49,372 nucleotides of DNA from Acidobacteriota bacterium (GTDB lineage Bacteria; Acidobacteriota; Aminicenantia; Aminicenantales; Aminicenantaceae): assembly GCA_030669585.1 (NCBI GenBank), contig DAOVDI010000006.1:1-49372 (forward strand), written 5' to 3'. How positions within the stretch are numbered: position 1 is the first letter of the stretch; every line of letters begins with the position of its first letter. A program made the translations under genes and the position numbers. This document shows, one piece after another, positions 17,972 through 27,081 of this stretch. Under the pieces are notes generated by a model. That model saw only the letters and a program-made list of their open reading frames with translations. It was not told the origin of the DNA and made no database searches.

Positions 17972-19060
17972 TTGAAAGCACCAGCATTTGATGCAGTTAT
18001 AGATTATTCTGCCGGGAAATCCGCGGCAAAAACCATCCTGTCTGTTAAAAACGAAAAGTATCCGGTCAAGATGGAGTATTATTCTTATCAACCGGATAAA
18101 GAAACCGGCCGTTTTTATGTTCACTTCAAATTGTCGAAATCAGTTGATCTCAAATGGAATGACCCTTTTTTTATTTTAAGATCAGACAAGGGAGATCCCT
18201 TGGGCGAAGGGAGGATCCTCTACCCCCATCTGGAGAAAATAACTCCAAGGAAAGAGAAAAAAAGAGTGGGTTTTCTTTTGGGCCTTTTAGAGGGAAACAG
18301 GGAAGTCATTATATCCCTGACCAAAAAAGCGGGGGTCCATGGTATTTCAGGAGAAGAGATCCTTGAATTGATTTCCCTCTCAACAGAGAACCTGTCCGGT
18401 ATCAGTCAGGAATTGGAATCTTCAGGAATAATCCGCATCCTTTCATTTTCCCCTCTGTGCCTCCTGTCACAGGAGAATTTTGATATTCTTTGCGAAAAAA
18501 TACAGACTTTTCTTTCGAAGTATCATGAAAAGAACCCCGGTGAATCCGGGGTGCCGCGGAAAAAAATTCAAAAAAGGTTCGATCTTCATCCAAGGGTTCT
18601 GGCTTTGGCGTTGACAAGTCTTGCCCGCAGTCAAAAGATAAGAGATACAGGAGGGATCGTCGCCCTTTCCAATTTTAAACAGATACTTACATCCAATGAG
18701 GAAGAGATGCTTGTCAAATTGGAGAAACTATATTTGGAAGGAGGGTTTCAGTCCGAATCTCTTGAAAGTCTTCGGCGAAAGTTCAATATTCCTACCGTTC
18801 AAATGGACAAATTGATATCTCTCCTTGTTGCCCGAAAAAAAATCATACAGTCGGAAGAGGGATATCTCCTTCATGAATCCTGGCTGGAAGATGTTATCCA
18901 GATGATTCGGTCTTTTCCTAAAGAGGAATTAACAGTTGCTGATTTTAAGAAAATGACCGGTCTTTCCCGGAAATATGCAATTCCCCTATTGGAGTTAATG
19001 GACCAGAAGAATGTAACAAAGCGTAAAGGGGCTGTGCGGGAGATTTTGGCCAAAGATTAA
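17972..19060 (+). CDS. SelB-like C-terminal region protein (domain III remnant + winged helices) without the elongation-factor GTPase
   Basis: WNDPFFILRSDKGDPLGEGRILYPH resembles the end of SelB domain III; YHEKNPGESGVPRKKIQKRF and the C-terminal LTVADFKKMTGLSRKYAIPLLELMDQKNVTKRKGAVREIL match SelB winged-helix hallmarks. TTG start with AGAGAGG-type SD; no G1-G5 motifs. Confidence 0.8.
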   Translation: MKAPAFDAVIDYSAGKSAAKTILSVKNEKYPVKMEYYSYQPDKETGRFYVHFKLSKSVDLKWNDPFFILRSDKGDPLGEGRILYPHLEKITPRKEKKRVGFLLGLLEGNREVIISLTKKAGVHGISGEEILELISLSTENLSGISQELESSGIIRILSFSPLCLLSQENFDILCEKIQTFLSKYHEKNPGESGVPRKKIQKRFDLHPRVLALALTSLARSQKIRDTGGIVALSNFKQILTSNEEEMLVKLEKLYLEGGFQSESLESLRRKFNIPTVQMDKLISLLVARKKIIQSEEGYLLHESWLEDVIQMIRSFPKEELTVADFKKMTGLSRKYAIPLLELMDQKNVTKRKGAVREILAKD

Positions 19061-19101
19061 ACACATAAAATCGAATTAGGACAGGTCGAGAACGGAGAGA
19101 A

Positions 19102-21285
19102 TTATCTTTTTCTTCTTCTTTTGGTTGCTTTTTTCTCTGCTTGTTCCTTTTTGGATTTGGTTAAGGCGGTTTTGAGTTTTGCTGCAAACATTCCGGTTTT
19201 AGGCTCTTCCTTCTGGACAAAGGCTTTATAGTCTGCTTTCTTTTCTTCGGATTTTGTCTCTGTAAATTCTTTCTTATCCACGGTCTTTATTGCGAAGAGG
19301 GCTTCCATCTCGGACTCTTCCAGTTTGATCTGTTCTTCTCTGATCTTCTTAACGCCCTTCCTTCGTTTTGGACCTCGTTCGCTCTCCAGCTTGACCTTGC
19401 GTCCTTTTTTCTTGCCCTCTTTTGGCTTTTTGGGTTTTATGATTTCCAGGGCAGGCGCTTTAATTTTTTCTTTCTCTTTTACAATCTCTGGGGCAGCCGC
19501 AGATATTTCTTCCGCCTTGACAGCGATTTTTCTTATAACGGCTTTTTTCTCGGCAGAAGGAGCAGCAGCTTCAACGATCTGCAGCTTTCCTTCTTCCGCT
19601 TCGGTTCCAGGAAAATCACCCTCTATGGTGCCGATTTCAGGCAGCCTGCTTTTTGGACTCAGGGTTTTTTTCTTTTTTTCTTTTTCGTCGAAAGGCGTTT
19701 TAAGGCCTTCATCAGGAATAATATCCTCCTCTTCGGCAGGAGCCGTTTCCTGATAGATATAAACCCCTTTCTTTTTTTCGGAAGGCATGAATTCGGAGGA
19801 ATTACGAAATATATATTCGACATCTTCATAAAAGGTTCGTTTAAGCAAATCTACAAGATGAAAGGCTCGTAGAGAATGGAGGAACAGCTCGTTCCCTTCG
19901 TAACCGAAATTTTTCATCACAAGAAGAAGCAGCTCTTTTAAGTCCAATTTTTTTCGCTGCTTGTAGAATGTGAAAAGCTGTTTCAGAGTTTCCTTTTCAA
20001 GAAAGATGATTTTGTTCGTGGAACAGTATGAAAAATCTGTCTCATCGTGAACTTTAAATTCATCTTTTACGGGATCATATGTGACTTTTGGCACTTCGAG
20101 CTTCTTCTTGATCGTCTTTAATGAAAAGAAAAATTTGGATGGGCCTGTTCTTTTTAGCGTCAGACTTGCCCCTTGGGGAACATTATTGCTTTCATAGAAT
20201 TCTTTAAGTCCGATAAAAGCCAGGGATGTCGGATAATAATAAACAGTATATTCTTTTTTCGAATCAGAATTCTTGAATATATATTCTCGAATATGGGACA
20301 ATTCTCTGTTCATGTTTTTCGGAACAACCACTCCCCCTGACAGGATCTCTCTCCATGAAAGATAAAGCTTAAGTGGAAAACCTTCATAGGGGGATGTTTC
20401 TGGTTTAATTCCATCTTCAAATGAGGGCACTTTTGCTTTTTTTGCATTGAGTGGCAGGTCTTTTATAAAAGAATCAATGAGTTCCTTTAAGTGCCATTTC
20501 CCACGGTCTTCAGGAGAGACAAGAATGAATCTTTTTTTCTGCTTACTCAAAGCATGGTTCTGACTGATCCAGTAAATCTCATAAAGGTCCGAATCAGGGC
20601 TGATCCCAAAAGCTTGAGATATTATCTCGGACGAGGAGCAGGATTTTTTTGTTTCACTTAATTTAGTCTGGAGGGAATTCATGATCTCATCAGAGATTAT
20701 TAATCGATTTTTTTTCAATTGCCAGAATTCATTCCAGTTGAAGAAGTCCTTTGATCTTGTGAGTTCATGGACCAGGTTTTTTTCCAGTGACTTCAGGTCT
20801 TTTTCCGGCATGGGGAGTTCATGAAGTCTCGGGTCATCTTCTTTTTCAAGGACTTTTGCGTTTACACATTGATTGTCTTGATTTGAAGGCAGAAGAACCT
20901 GGGTCTTAGTTTTTTTCATATATTCTATGTGTTTTCTAAACGTTCCTCCCCCGGAATAATCAACCTCTAGCATTTCATATTGAAAAGCTTCGTATTTAAT
21001 TATATTGACGACTTTTAGAACAACAGCTCCATGAAAGGGCTCAACTCCTTTACTGCTAATCAAAAGGGGCTCATCATAGGGCTTATATATGAGATCTCCG
21101 ATCTCATAGCGACAGCGGGAATCATAAATTTTAACTTCCTGATTCATCTGGCTGGAATTCTTTTCAAAGGCCAGTCTTGTTGCTAATTCCTGATGTGAGA
21201 CCGGTGTTTTGTTTTTTCCAAAGATTCCCTTAATAAATTGAAGGTCGTCTTTTGTGATTGTTGTATTTTCGTTCTCTTTTTCCAT
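19102..21285 (-). CDS. Large uncharacterised protein with Lys/Glu/Ala-rich C-terminal region and basic tail
   Basis: Single 727-codon ORF; globular N-terminal ~520 aa (GDLIYKPYDEPLLISSKG..FHGAVVLKVVN), low-complexity charged C-terminus ending TKSKKEQAEKKATKRRRKR. No family recognised. Confidence 0.75.
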   Translation of the reverse strand: MEKENENTTITKDDLQFIKGIFGKNKTPVSHQELATRLAFEKNSSQMNQEVKIYDSRCRYEIGDLIYKPYDEPLLISSKGVEPFHGAVVLKVVNIIKYEAFQYEMLEVDYSGGGTFRKHIEYMKKTKTQVLLPSNQDNQCVNAKVLEKEDDPRLHELPMPEKDLKSLEKNLVHELTRSKDFFNWNEFWQLKKNRLIISDEIMNSLQTKLSETKKSCSSSEIISQAFGISPDSDLYEIYWISQNHALSKQKKRFILVSPEDRGKWHLKELIDSFIKDLPLNAKKAKVPSFEDGIKPETSPYEGFPLKLYLSWREILSGGVVVPKNMNRELSHIREYIFKNSDSKKEYTVYYYPTSLAFIGLKEFYESNNVPQGASLTLKRTGPSKFFFSLKTIKKKLEVPKVTYDPVKDEFKVHDETDFSYCSTNKIIFLEKETLKQLFTFYKQRKKLDLKELLLLVMKNFGYEGNELFLHSLRAFHLVDLLKRTFYEDVEYIFRNSSEFMPSEKKKGVYIYQETAPAEEEDIIPDEGLKTPFDEKEKKKKTLSPKSRLPEIGTIEGDFPGTEAEEGKLQIVEAAAPSAEKKAVIRKIAVKAEEISAAAPEIVKEKEKIKAPALEIIKPKKPKEGKKKGRKVKLESERGPKRRKGVKKIREEQIKLEESEMEALFAIKTVDKKEFTETKSEEKKADYKAFVQKEEPKTGMFAAKLKTALTKSKKEQAEKKATKRRRKR

Positions 21286-21338
21286 TTTATTTATTTTCTA
21301 ATAATAGCATAATAGCTTTCTGAACATGAAGTCTATTT

Positions 21339-22295
21339 TCAGCTCCTGGCAGCTCTGATGATCCTGGTGCCAGAACGGTTTATGAGCGCCGATTTAAGGT
21401 GGCTGGCGGATGTGATAAGAACTTCTGTGCCACCTGCTTTGATATACTCAATGGAAGCCTGAATCTTGGGGCCCATGGATCCCGGGGGGAATTGTCCTTC
21501 CTCCAAGTACTGTTCCGCCTCTTCAACGGTCATTATGCTCAAGGGGGTTTCATCTGATGTCCCGAAGTTCAAACTTACTCTGGGCACATTGGTCAGGATA
21601 ATGAATAGATCACATCTGACTTCCCGGGCAATAAGGCTGGAGGCGAAATCTTTGTCAATAACAGCTTCCACTCCCTGAAAAAGCCCGTTGCCGTTGATTA
21701 TGACAGGAATGCCTCCTCCCCCTGCGGCAATGACGATCTTTCCTGAGTGGACCAGATCCCTGATGATCCTCTTCGGGATCACATCTATAGGCTTTGGGGA
21801 AGGTACGACTTTACGGTAGCCGCGTCCTGCATCTTCGATCATAGTCCATTTTTTTTCTCTTATAAGCATTTGCGCTCTGTATTTTGAGTAAAAAGGACCA
21901 ATAGGTTTGCTGGGATTGTCAAAAGCCGGATCCTCCCGGTCTACGACGACCTCAGAAATCAAAGTGGCCACGTCATTATCCAGGGAGTTTTTTCGAAGCT
22001 CGTTGAGGACAGCTTTTTCCAGCATAAATCCTATGCTGCCTTCTGTCATGGCATCACACATTTCAAGGGAGAAAGGCGGGACCTTATTAATGGATTCCTC
22101 CATTTGAATCAGAAGATTTCCCACCTGCGGGCCGTTTCCGTGGACTATGATCAGGTCAAACCCTTTTTTTACAACATGGATCATCAATTGGGCTGCTTTC
22201 TTGGCATTCTTTTTCTGTTCGGACTGCAGCCCTCTCTGGTTCTTGGGTAGTAAGGCATTTCCGCCAAAAGCGATCAGTGCGATCTTTTTTTTCAT
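21339..22295 (-). CDS. arcC: Carbamate kinase
   Basis: IALIAFGGNALL, IVHGNGPQVGNLLIQME, VVPSPKPIDVIPKRIIRDLVHSGKIVIAAGGGGIPVI, PPGSMGPKIQASIEYIKAGG. Confidence 0.95.
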   Translation of the reverse strand: MKKKIALIAFGGNALLPKNQRGLQSEQKKNAKKAAQLMIHVVKKGFDLIIVHGNGPQVGNLLIQMEESINKVPPFSLEMCDAMTEGSIGFMLEKAVLNELRKNSLDNDVATLISEVVVDREDPAFDNPSKPIGPFYSKYRAQMLIREKKWTMIEDAGRGYRKVVPSPKPIDVIPKRIIRDLVHSGKIVIAAGGGGIPVIINGNGLFQGVEAVIDKDFASSLIAREVRCDLFIILTNVPRVSLNFGTSDETPLSIMTVEEAEQYLEEGQFPPGSMGPKIQASIEYIKAGGTEVLITSASHLKSALINRSGTRIIRAARS

Positions 22296-23599
22296 TGGAA
22301 TTTTTTAAGGACCTCTCTAAGATCCGGTGTTCCGATTTCCTCCAGATCATATGTCACACGCAGGATTTTCTTGTTCGTTTTCAGCAGGCGGGGGAGATCG
22401 ATCGGAGTAGCTCCGATCACAATATCACACTCCACTTTATTGATGGTTTCTGCCAGTTCGTCCATCTGGGCCTTGCCGTATCCCATGGCCGGAAGAACTC
22501 TATCCAGATGGCTGAATTTCTTAAAAGTAGATTTTATACTTCCCACGGCATAAGGCCTGGGATCTACAATTTTTAAGGCACCGTATTTTTCAGCAGCAAT
22601 GATCCCTGCTCCATAGGGCATCTCCCCATGAGTAAGGGTTGGGCCGTCTTCGATGACCAAAACGGTCTTTCCGGCGATATCCTGTCCTTCAGAAACAGTG
22701 ATAGGAGAATTGGCCCGGATGACGGTTGCCCCTGGATTGAAGCTTAGAATATTTTTCATCACAAGGTCGATATTTTCCTGCTTGGCAGTGCCCATCTTAT
22801 TGATAACAAGAACATCGGCTCTACGGAAATTTAGTTCGCCCGGAAAATATTTCAATTCATGGCCTGGTCTGTGAGGATCTACAACCACGATTTCCAGGTC
22901 AGCTTTGTAAAAGGAAGTATCATTATTCCCCCCATCCCAGAGTATGATATCTGCTTCTTTTTCTGCTTCTTCCAGAATGGCGGCATAATCCACACCGGCA
23001 TAGACGATGATTCCCTCGTTGATATGAGGCTCGTACTCCTCCATTTCTTCGATTGTGCACTCATGTTTGATCATATCCTGGTAGGTTGCGAATCTCTGAA
23101 CCTTCTGTTTTTCGAGATCGCCATAAGGCATGGGATGCCGGATAACAACAACCTTTTTCCCCTGTTTTTTTAACAGAAGAGCGATCTTTCGGCTGGTCTG
23201 ACTTTTACCACAGCCGGTCCTTACAGCACAGACAGAAACAAGGGGGCGTTTGCTTTTGATCATAGTGTCATTAGGGCCAAGGAGCATGAAGGAGGCTCCG
23301 GCAGCCATAACGATTGATGACTTATGCATGACATCTTCATGAAAGATATCACTGTAAGCGAAAATAACATCATCCACATTTTGCTCTTTTATCAGAGAAG
23401 GCAGTTCCTCTTCAGCATGGATAGGAATACCGTCGGGATAGAGGGAGCCTGCTAATGCAGCAGGATATTTCCTGTCTTCAATATCCGGGATTTGGGTGGC
23501 TGTAAAAGCAACGACTTCATAACTGCTATTATCTCTGAAGTAAACATTAAAATTATGAAAATCTCTTCCTGCAGCGCCCATAATGACAACTTTCTTCAT
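22292..23599 (-). CDS. Cyclic 2,3-diphosphoglycerate synthetase-like GTPase/ATPase
   Basis: KVVIMGAAGRDFHNFNVYFR, VCAVRTGCGKSQTSRKI (P-loop-like), VVDPHRPGHELKYFPGELNFRRADVLVINKMGTA; ATGA-type coupling to arcC. Confidence 0.85.
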   Translation of the reverse strand: MKKVVIMGAAGRDFHNFNVYFRDNSSYEVVAFTATQIPDIEDRKYPAALAGSLYPDGIPIHAEEELPSLIKEQNVDDVIFAYSDIFHEDVMHKSSIVMAAGASFMLLGPNDTMIKSKRPLVSVCAVRTGCGKSQTSRKIALLLKKQGKKVVVIRHPMPYGDLEKQKVQRFATYQDMIKHECTIEEMEEYEPHINEGIIVYAGVDYAAILEEAEKEADIILWDGGNNDTSFYKADLEIVVVDPHRPGHELKYFPGELNFRRADVLVINKMGTAKQENIDLVMKNILSFNPGATVIRANSPITVSEGQDIAGKTVLVIEDGPTLTHGEMPYGAGIIAAEKYGALKIVDPRPYAVGSIKSTFKKFSHLDRVLPAMGYGKAQMDELAETINKVECDIVIGATPIDLPRLLKTNKKILRVTYDLEEIGTPDLREVLKKFQ

Positions 23600-23779
23600 T
23601 GATACGACTCCTTTACATAAATTTCTCCTGAAAAACGCTTAGTATAATACAGGGTCTGGAATTATGCAATATTCTGAATACGGGAGTAGGCATTTAAATG
23701 TCCTATCATTACCAGATTAATTTCATCTTTTATTGACAGTAAAGGCTTAAATCGTTAATATACATAGGCTTGAAAATGT

Positions 23780-23854
23780 AGGCGCGTAGCTCAGTGGGAG
23801 AGTGCTTCCTTGACGCGGAAGAAGTCGAGGGTTCGATCCCCTCCGCGCCTACCA
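23780..23854 (+). tRNA. tRNA-Val (anticodon GAC), CCA encoded
   Basis: Cloverleaf read by hand: acceptor AGGCGCG/CGCGCCT, D-stem GCTC/GAGT, anticodon stem CTTCC/GGAAG with loop TTGACGC, T-stem GAGGG-TTCGATC-CCCTC, 3' ACCA. Confidence 0.95.
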
Positions 23855-23929
23855 TTTTTATTTGGAGATCGTATTTAACCTGAATAAAGCAGGTTAACTG
23901 GAATGTGAATTGTATAGTATAGAAAATCA

Positions 23930-25849
23930 ATGGACATGATTAGGATCAAACTGGAGAAGTCTGTTTTATCCGTAAAGAAGGGTACGGTTCTGTCTGAATT
24001 GATTTCCCGCGACGGAGGAGAAGTCTCTCCGGTCTTCGCTGAAGTTAATGATGAGATCGTTGCGCCGGGCCATATTCTGGAGCAGGATTCCGAGGTGACA
24101 TGGCTTTATCCTGATTCTCGTGAGACCCTGGATATCCTGCGCCATTCTACAGCGCATCTTCTTGCCCAGGCTGTGCTTGACCTGTTTCCCGGGACTCAGA
24201 CCGGTATAGGGCCTGCGGTTGAAAATGGTTTTTATTATGATTTTCTCAGAGAAACACCTTTTACTAACGACGATCTTGTAATAATAGAAAAGAAGATGCA
24301 GGAACTGGCAGCAAAGGATTTCGTCATAAAAAAGGAGGATTACCCTAAAGAAGATGCCCGGAAGTTGTTCCAGGACTTGAAACACGATCTTAAGGATGAA
24401 CTGATTCAGGAAAAAGGCGGAGATACGGTTTCCTGTTATCGCCAGGGTGATTTCATCGATTTTTGTCTGGGGCCCCATGTTCCGTCGACCGGAATGATCA
24501 AGCATTTCAGGATTCTCTCTGTTTCTGGCGCCTACTGGAAAGGAGAGGAAAAGGGAAAGCAGATGCAAAGGATCTACGGCACGGTGTTTTTCAGTAAAGA
24601 CGAGCTTGACAAACATCTGGCCTTGATCGAGGAGGCAAAAAAGAGAGATCACCGAAAACTTGGACCGGAGCTGGATCTGTTCAGCTTTCATGAAGATCTG
24701 GGGGCTGGTCTGATCCTCTGGCATGCTAAAGGAGGAGCGATCAGGTATGCTATTGAAGATTACTGGCGTGAAGAGCATTTTAAAGCTGGGTATGAAATGC
24801 TTTTTTCTCCCCATATTGCAAAATTGGATGTCTGGAAGCGTAGCGGGCATACGGAGTTTTATGACGCAATGTATCCCCCTTTCGAGACCGACGAGATCCA
24901 GTATCAGCTCAAACCCATGAATTGTCCCTTTCATATCATGGTCTATAACTCCAGGCAGCGAAGTTACAGAGATCTTCCGCTTAGATGGGCGGAACTGGGA
25001 ACGGTTTACCGTTATGAGCGAAGCGGAGTCCTTCACGGTCTGATGAGGGCTCGAGGTTTCACTCAGGATGATGCCCACATATTCTGTCGTCCCGACCAGC
25101 TTGAGGAGGAGATCAAAAACACCATAGCTTTGGCCCTGCGTATGTTAAACACGTTTGGATTCAAGGAATTTGATGTCTTTCTATCGACCCGTCCGGCAAA
25201 ATATGTTGGCGCTCTGGAAGACTGGGACAAAGCGACAAAAGCACTTGAAGATGCCTTAAAAAATGTCGGACTGGAATTCCGTGTAGACCCCGGAGAAGGT
25301 GTTTTTTATGGGCCGAAAATTGACATCAAGATCAGGGATGCGCTCCAGAGATCCTGGCAGTGTACGACCATCCAATTGGATTTCAATCTATCTGAAAGGT
25401 TCAATATCCATTATGTCGGGGAGGACGGGAAGTATCATAGACCCTTTATGATACACCGTGCCCTTCTTGGTTCTTTGGAAAGATTTTTTGGTATCTTGAT
25501 CGAGCATTATAACGGGAATTTTCCATTGTGGATGGCGCCTGTCCAGGTGATGATCATTCCTATTGCTGATCGTCATAATGAATATGCCGCCAAGCTCAAT
25601 GACATCTTTAAGGAAAAAGGAATAAGATCTGAGATCGATTCACGCAGAGAAAAGATGGGATATAAAATCAGGCATGCAGAATCCAATAAGATACCGCTGA
25701 TTCTCATTGTCGGCGACAAGGAGATATCCAGCAACACTGCTTCGCTCAGGGTTCACACTATTGGTGATATTGGTCGGATCGAGATCGATGATTTTCTTGA
25801 AAAAGTCACAGATTTCATTCAAAATAGATATTTAAGCGTAGAATTCTAA
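23930..25849 (+). CDS. thrS: Threonyl-tRNA synthetase
   Basis: TGS domain, HSTAHLLAQAVLDLFP, MNCPFHIMVYNSRQRSYRDLPLRWAELGTVYRYERSGVLHGLMRARGFTQDDAHIFCRPDQ. Confidence 0.98.
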   Translation: MDMIRIKLEKSVLSVKKGTVLSELISRDGGEVSPVFAEVNDEIVAPGHILEQDSEVTWLYPDSRETLDILRHSTAHLLAQAVLDLFPGTQTGIGPAVENGFYYDFLRETPFTNDDLVIIEKKMQELAAKDFVIKKEDYPKEDARKLFQDLKHDLKDELIQEKGGDTVSCYRQGDFIDFCLGPHVPSTGMIKHFRILSVSGAYWKGEEKGKQMQRIYGTVFFSKDELDKHLALIEEAKKRDHRKLGPELDLFSFHEDLGAGLILWHAKGGAIRYAIEDYWREEHFKAGYEMLFSPHIAKLDVWKRSGHTEFYDAMYPPFETDEIQYQLKPMNCPFHIMVYNSRQRSYRDLPLRWAELGTVYRYERSGVLHGLMRARGFTQDDAHIFCRPDQLEEEIKNTIALALRMLNTFGFKEFDVFLSTRPAKYVGALEDWDKATKALEDALKNVGLEFRVDPGEGVFYGPKIDIKIRDALQRSWQCTTIQLDFNLSERFNIHYVGEDGKYHRPFMIHRALLGSLERFFGILIEHYNGNFPLWMAPVQVMIIPIADRHNEYAAKLNDIFKEKGIRSEIDSRREKMGYKIRHAESNKIPLILIVGDKEISSNTASLRVHTIGDIGRIEIDDFLEKVTDFIQNRYLSVEF

Positions 25850-25860
25850 GGAGGCTCATT

Positions 25861-26490
25861 ATCAGAAGACGCACATATTATCCCGGGAAGAGGAAGCAGA
25901 AGCCAAACAGGATCAACGAAATGATAAGAGTAGAAGAGGTAAGAATCATTGATGATGAGAAGAAGCAGCTGGGGATCATGCCCACTTCTGAGGCTTTGGC
26001 CTTGGCAAAGGACAGGGGATATGATCTTGTTGAGGTGGCGCCACAGGCTGAGCCTCCAGTCTGCCGGATCATGGACTACGGCAAGTACCTGTATGAAATT
26101 CATAAAAAAGCACATGAAGCAAAAAAGCATCAAAAACAGATTCAGGTCAAGGAAATTAAATTCCGGCCGAAAATCAGTATACACGATTATAATTTTAAAA
26201 TGCGGCATGTTCAGAGATTTCTTAATGACGGAAATAAAGTCAAAATCACGGTTATGCTCCGTGGAAGAGAAAAAGCAAAACCTGAATTGGCTAGATTGAT
26301 TCTGGATAGAGTTTTTGAAGATACCAAAGATATCGGGCGCCAAGACGGAAGTATCCGCACTCAAAGCTGGGCCATTTCTGCCCTGTTGAGTCCTACGAAG
26401 TCAGGAGGAAAAGATGCCAAAACAAAAGACACACAAAGGAGCCCAAAAGAGGTTCAAAGTAACAGCAAAAAAGAAGATCGTTCGGAGTAA
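25861..26490 (+). CDS. infC: Translation initiation factor IF-3 (non-AUG start, AUC at 25861 or AUU at 25858)
   Basis: [75 protein letters not shown]; homology-like sequence starts upstream of ATG 25921 and no NTG codon is available; AGGAGG at 25849-25854. Confidence 0.9.
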   Translation: MRRRTYYPGKRKQKPNRINEMIRVEEVRIIDDEKKQLGIMPTSEALALAKDRGYDLVEVAPQAEPPVCRIMDYGKYLYEIHKKAHEAKKHQKQIQVKEIKFRPKISIHDYNFKMRHVQRFLNDGNKVKITVMLRGREKAKPELARLILDRVFEDTKDIGRQDGSIRTQSWAISALLSPTKSGGKDAKTKDTQRSPKEVQSNSKKEDRSE

Positions 26491-26614
26491 AGCATATAAA
26501 AGCCATATTCTCACAAAAAAGTCAGCAAAAAGAAAAAGGGAATTGGGCAAAGCCGGTATTATTAGTGACGCAGATCGGAGCAGGGTCAAAAAGATGCTGC
26601 CATACGACTTTTAG
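26414..26614 (+). CDS. rpmI: 50S ribosomal protein L35
   Basis: [54 protein letters not shown] upstream; gene order infC-rpmI-rplT. Confidence 0.97.
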   Translation: MPKQKTHKGAQKRFKVTAKKKIVRSKAYKSHILTKKSAKRKRELGKAGIISDADRSRVKKMLPYDF

Positions 26615-26706
26615 ATTTTTTGTCCAAGCGTTTATTGGGAATATTTTATGCTGATTGTGAAGTATAGATATATTCTTCCATGGGATTTTAGCAGAAGGAG
26701 ATAACG

Positions 26707-27063
26707 ATGCCACGAGTTACAAGAGGAATAAGAAGGCGCAAAAGAAGATCAAAGATCTTAAAACTCGCGAAAGGATTTTGGGGAGCGAGAGGACATAATT
26801 ATAAGACAGCCAAGGAGGCTGTTGAAAAATCTCTCCAGTATTCCTATAGGGATAGAAGAACCAAAAAAAGAGATTTCAGACGGCTCTGGATCATCAGGAT
26901 CAAAGCGGCAGCCCAAAGCAACGGGCTTTCCTACAGCCGCTTTATTCACGGCTTGAAAAAAATGAACATCGAGCTCGACCGGAAGATACTGGCCGATATC
27001 GCTGTCAATTCACCTCAAACTTTCATGCAGTTAGTACAGAAAGTCAAGAAAGAGAGCGCTTGA
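26707..27063 (+). CDS. rplT: 50S ribosomal protein L20
   Basis: [65 protein letters not shown]. Confidence 0.98.
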   Translation: MPRVTRGIRRRKRRSKILKLAKGFWGARGHNYKTAKEAVEKSLQYSYRDRRTKKRDFRRLWIIRIKAAAQSNGLSYSRFIHGLKKMNIELDRKILADIAVNSPQTFMQLVQKVKKESA

Positions 27064-27081
27064 TCGACTCTATATAGTCAG

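Noticed and set aside
19325-19753. Plus-strand 142-aa ORF antisense to the Lys-rich protein
   Set aside because: Ser/Phe-rich shadow of the AAG/GAA-rich C-terminal coding region; no independent support.
23730-23930. Minus-strand ORF (66 aa, GAEGIEPSTSSASRKHSPTELRAY) across the tRNA
   Set aside because: Antisense translation of the tRNA-Val gene; a familiar artefact.
23966-25078. Minus-strand 370-aa ORF antisense to thrS
   Set aside because: Long shadow ORF on a clearly recognised thrS; no recognisable domains.
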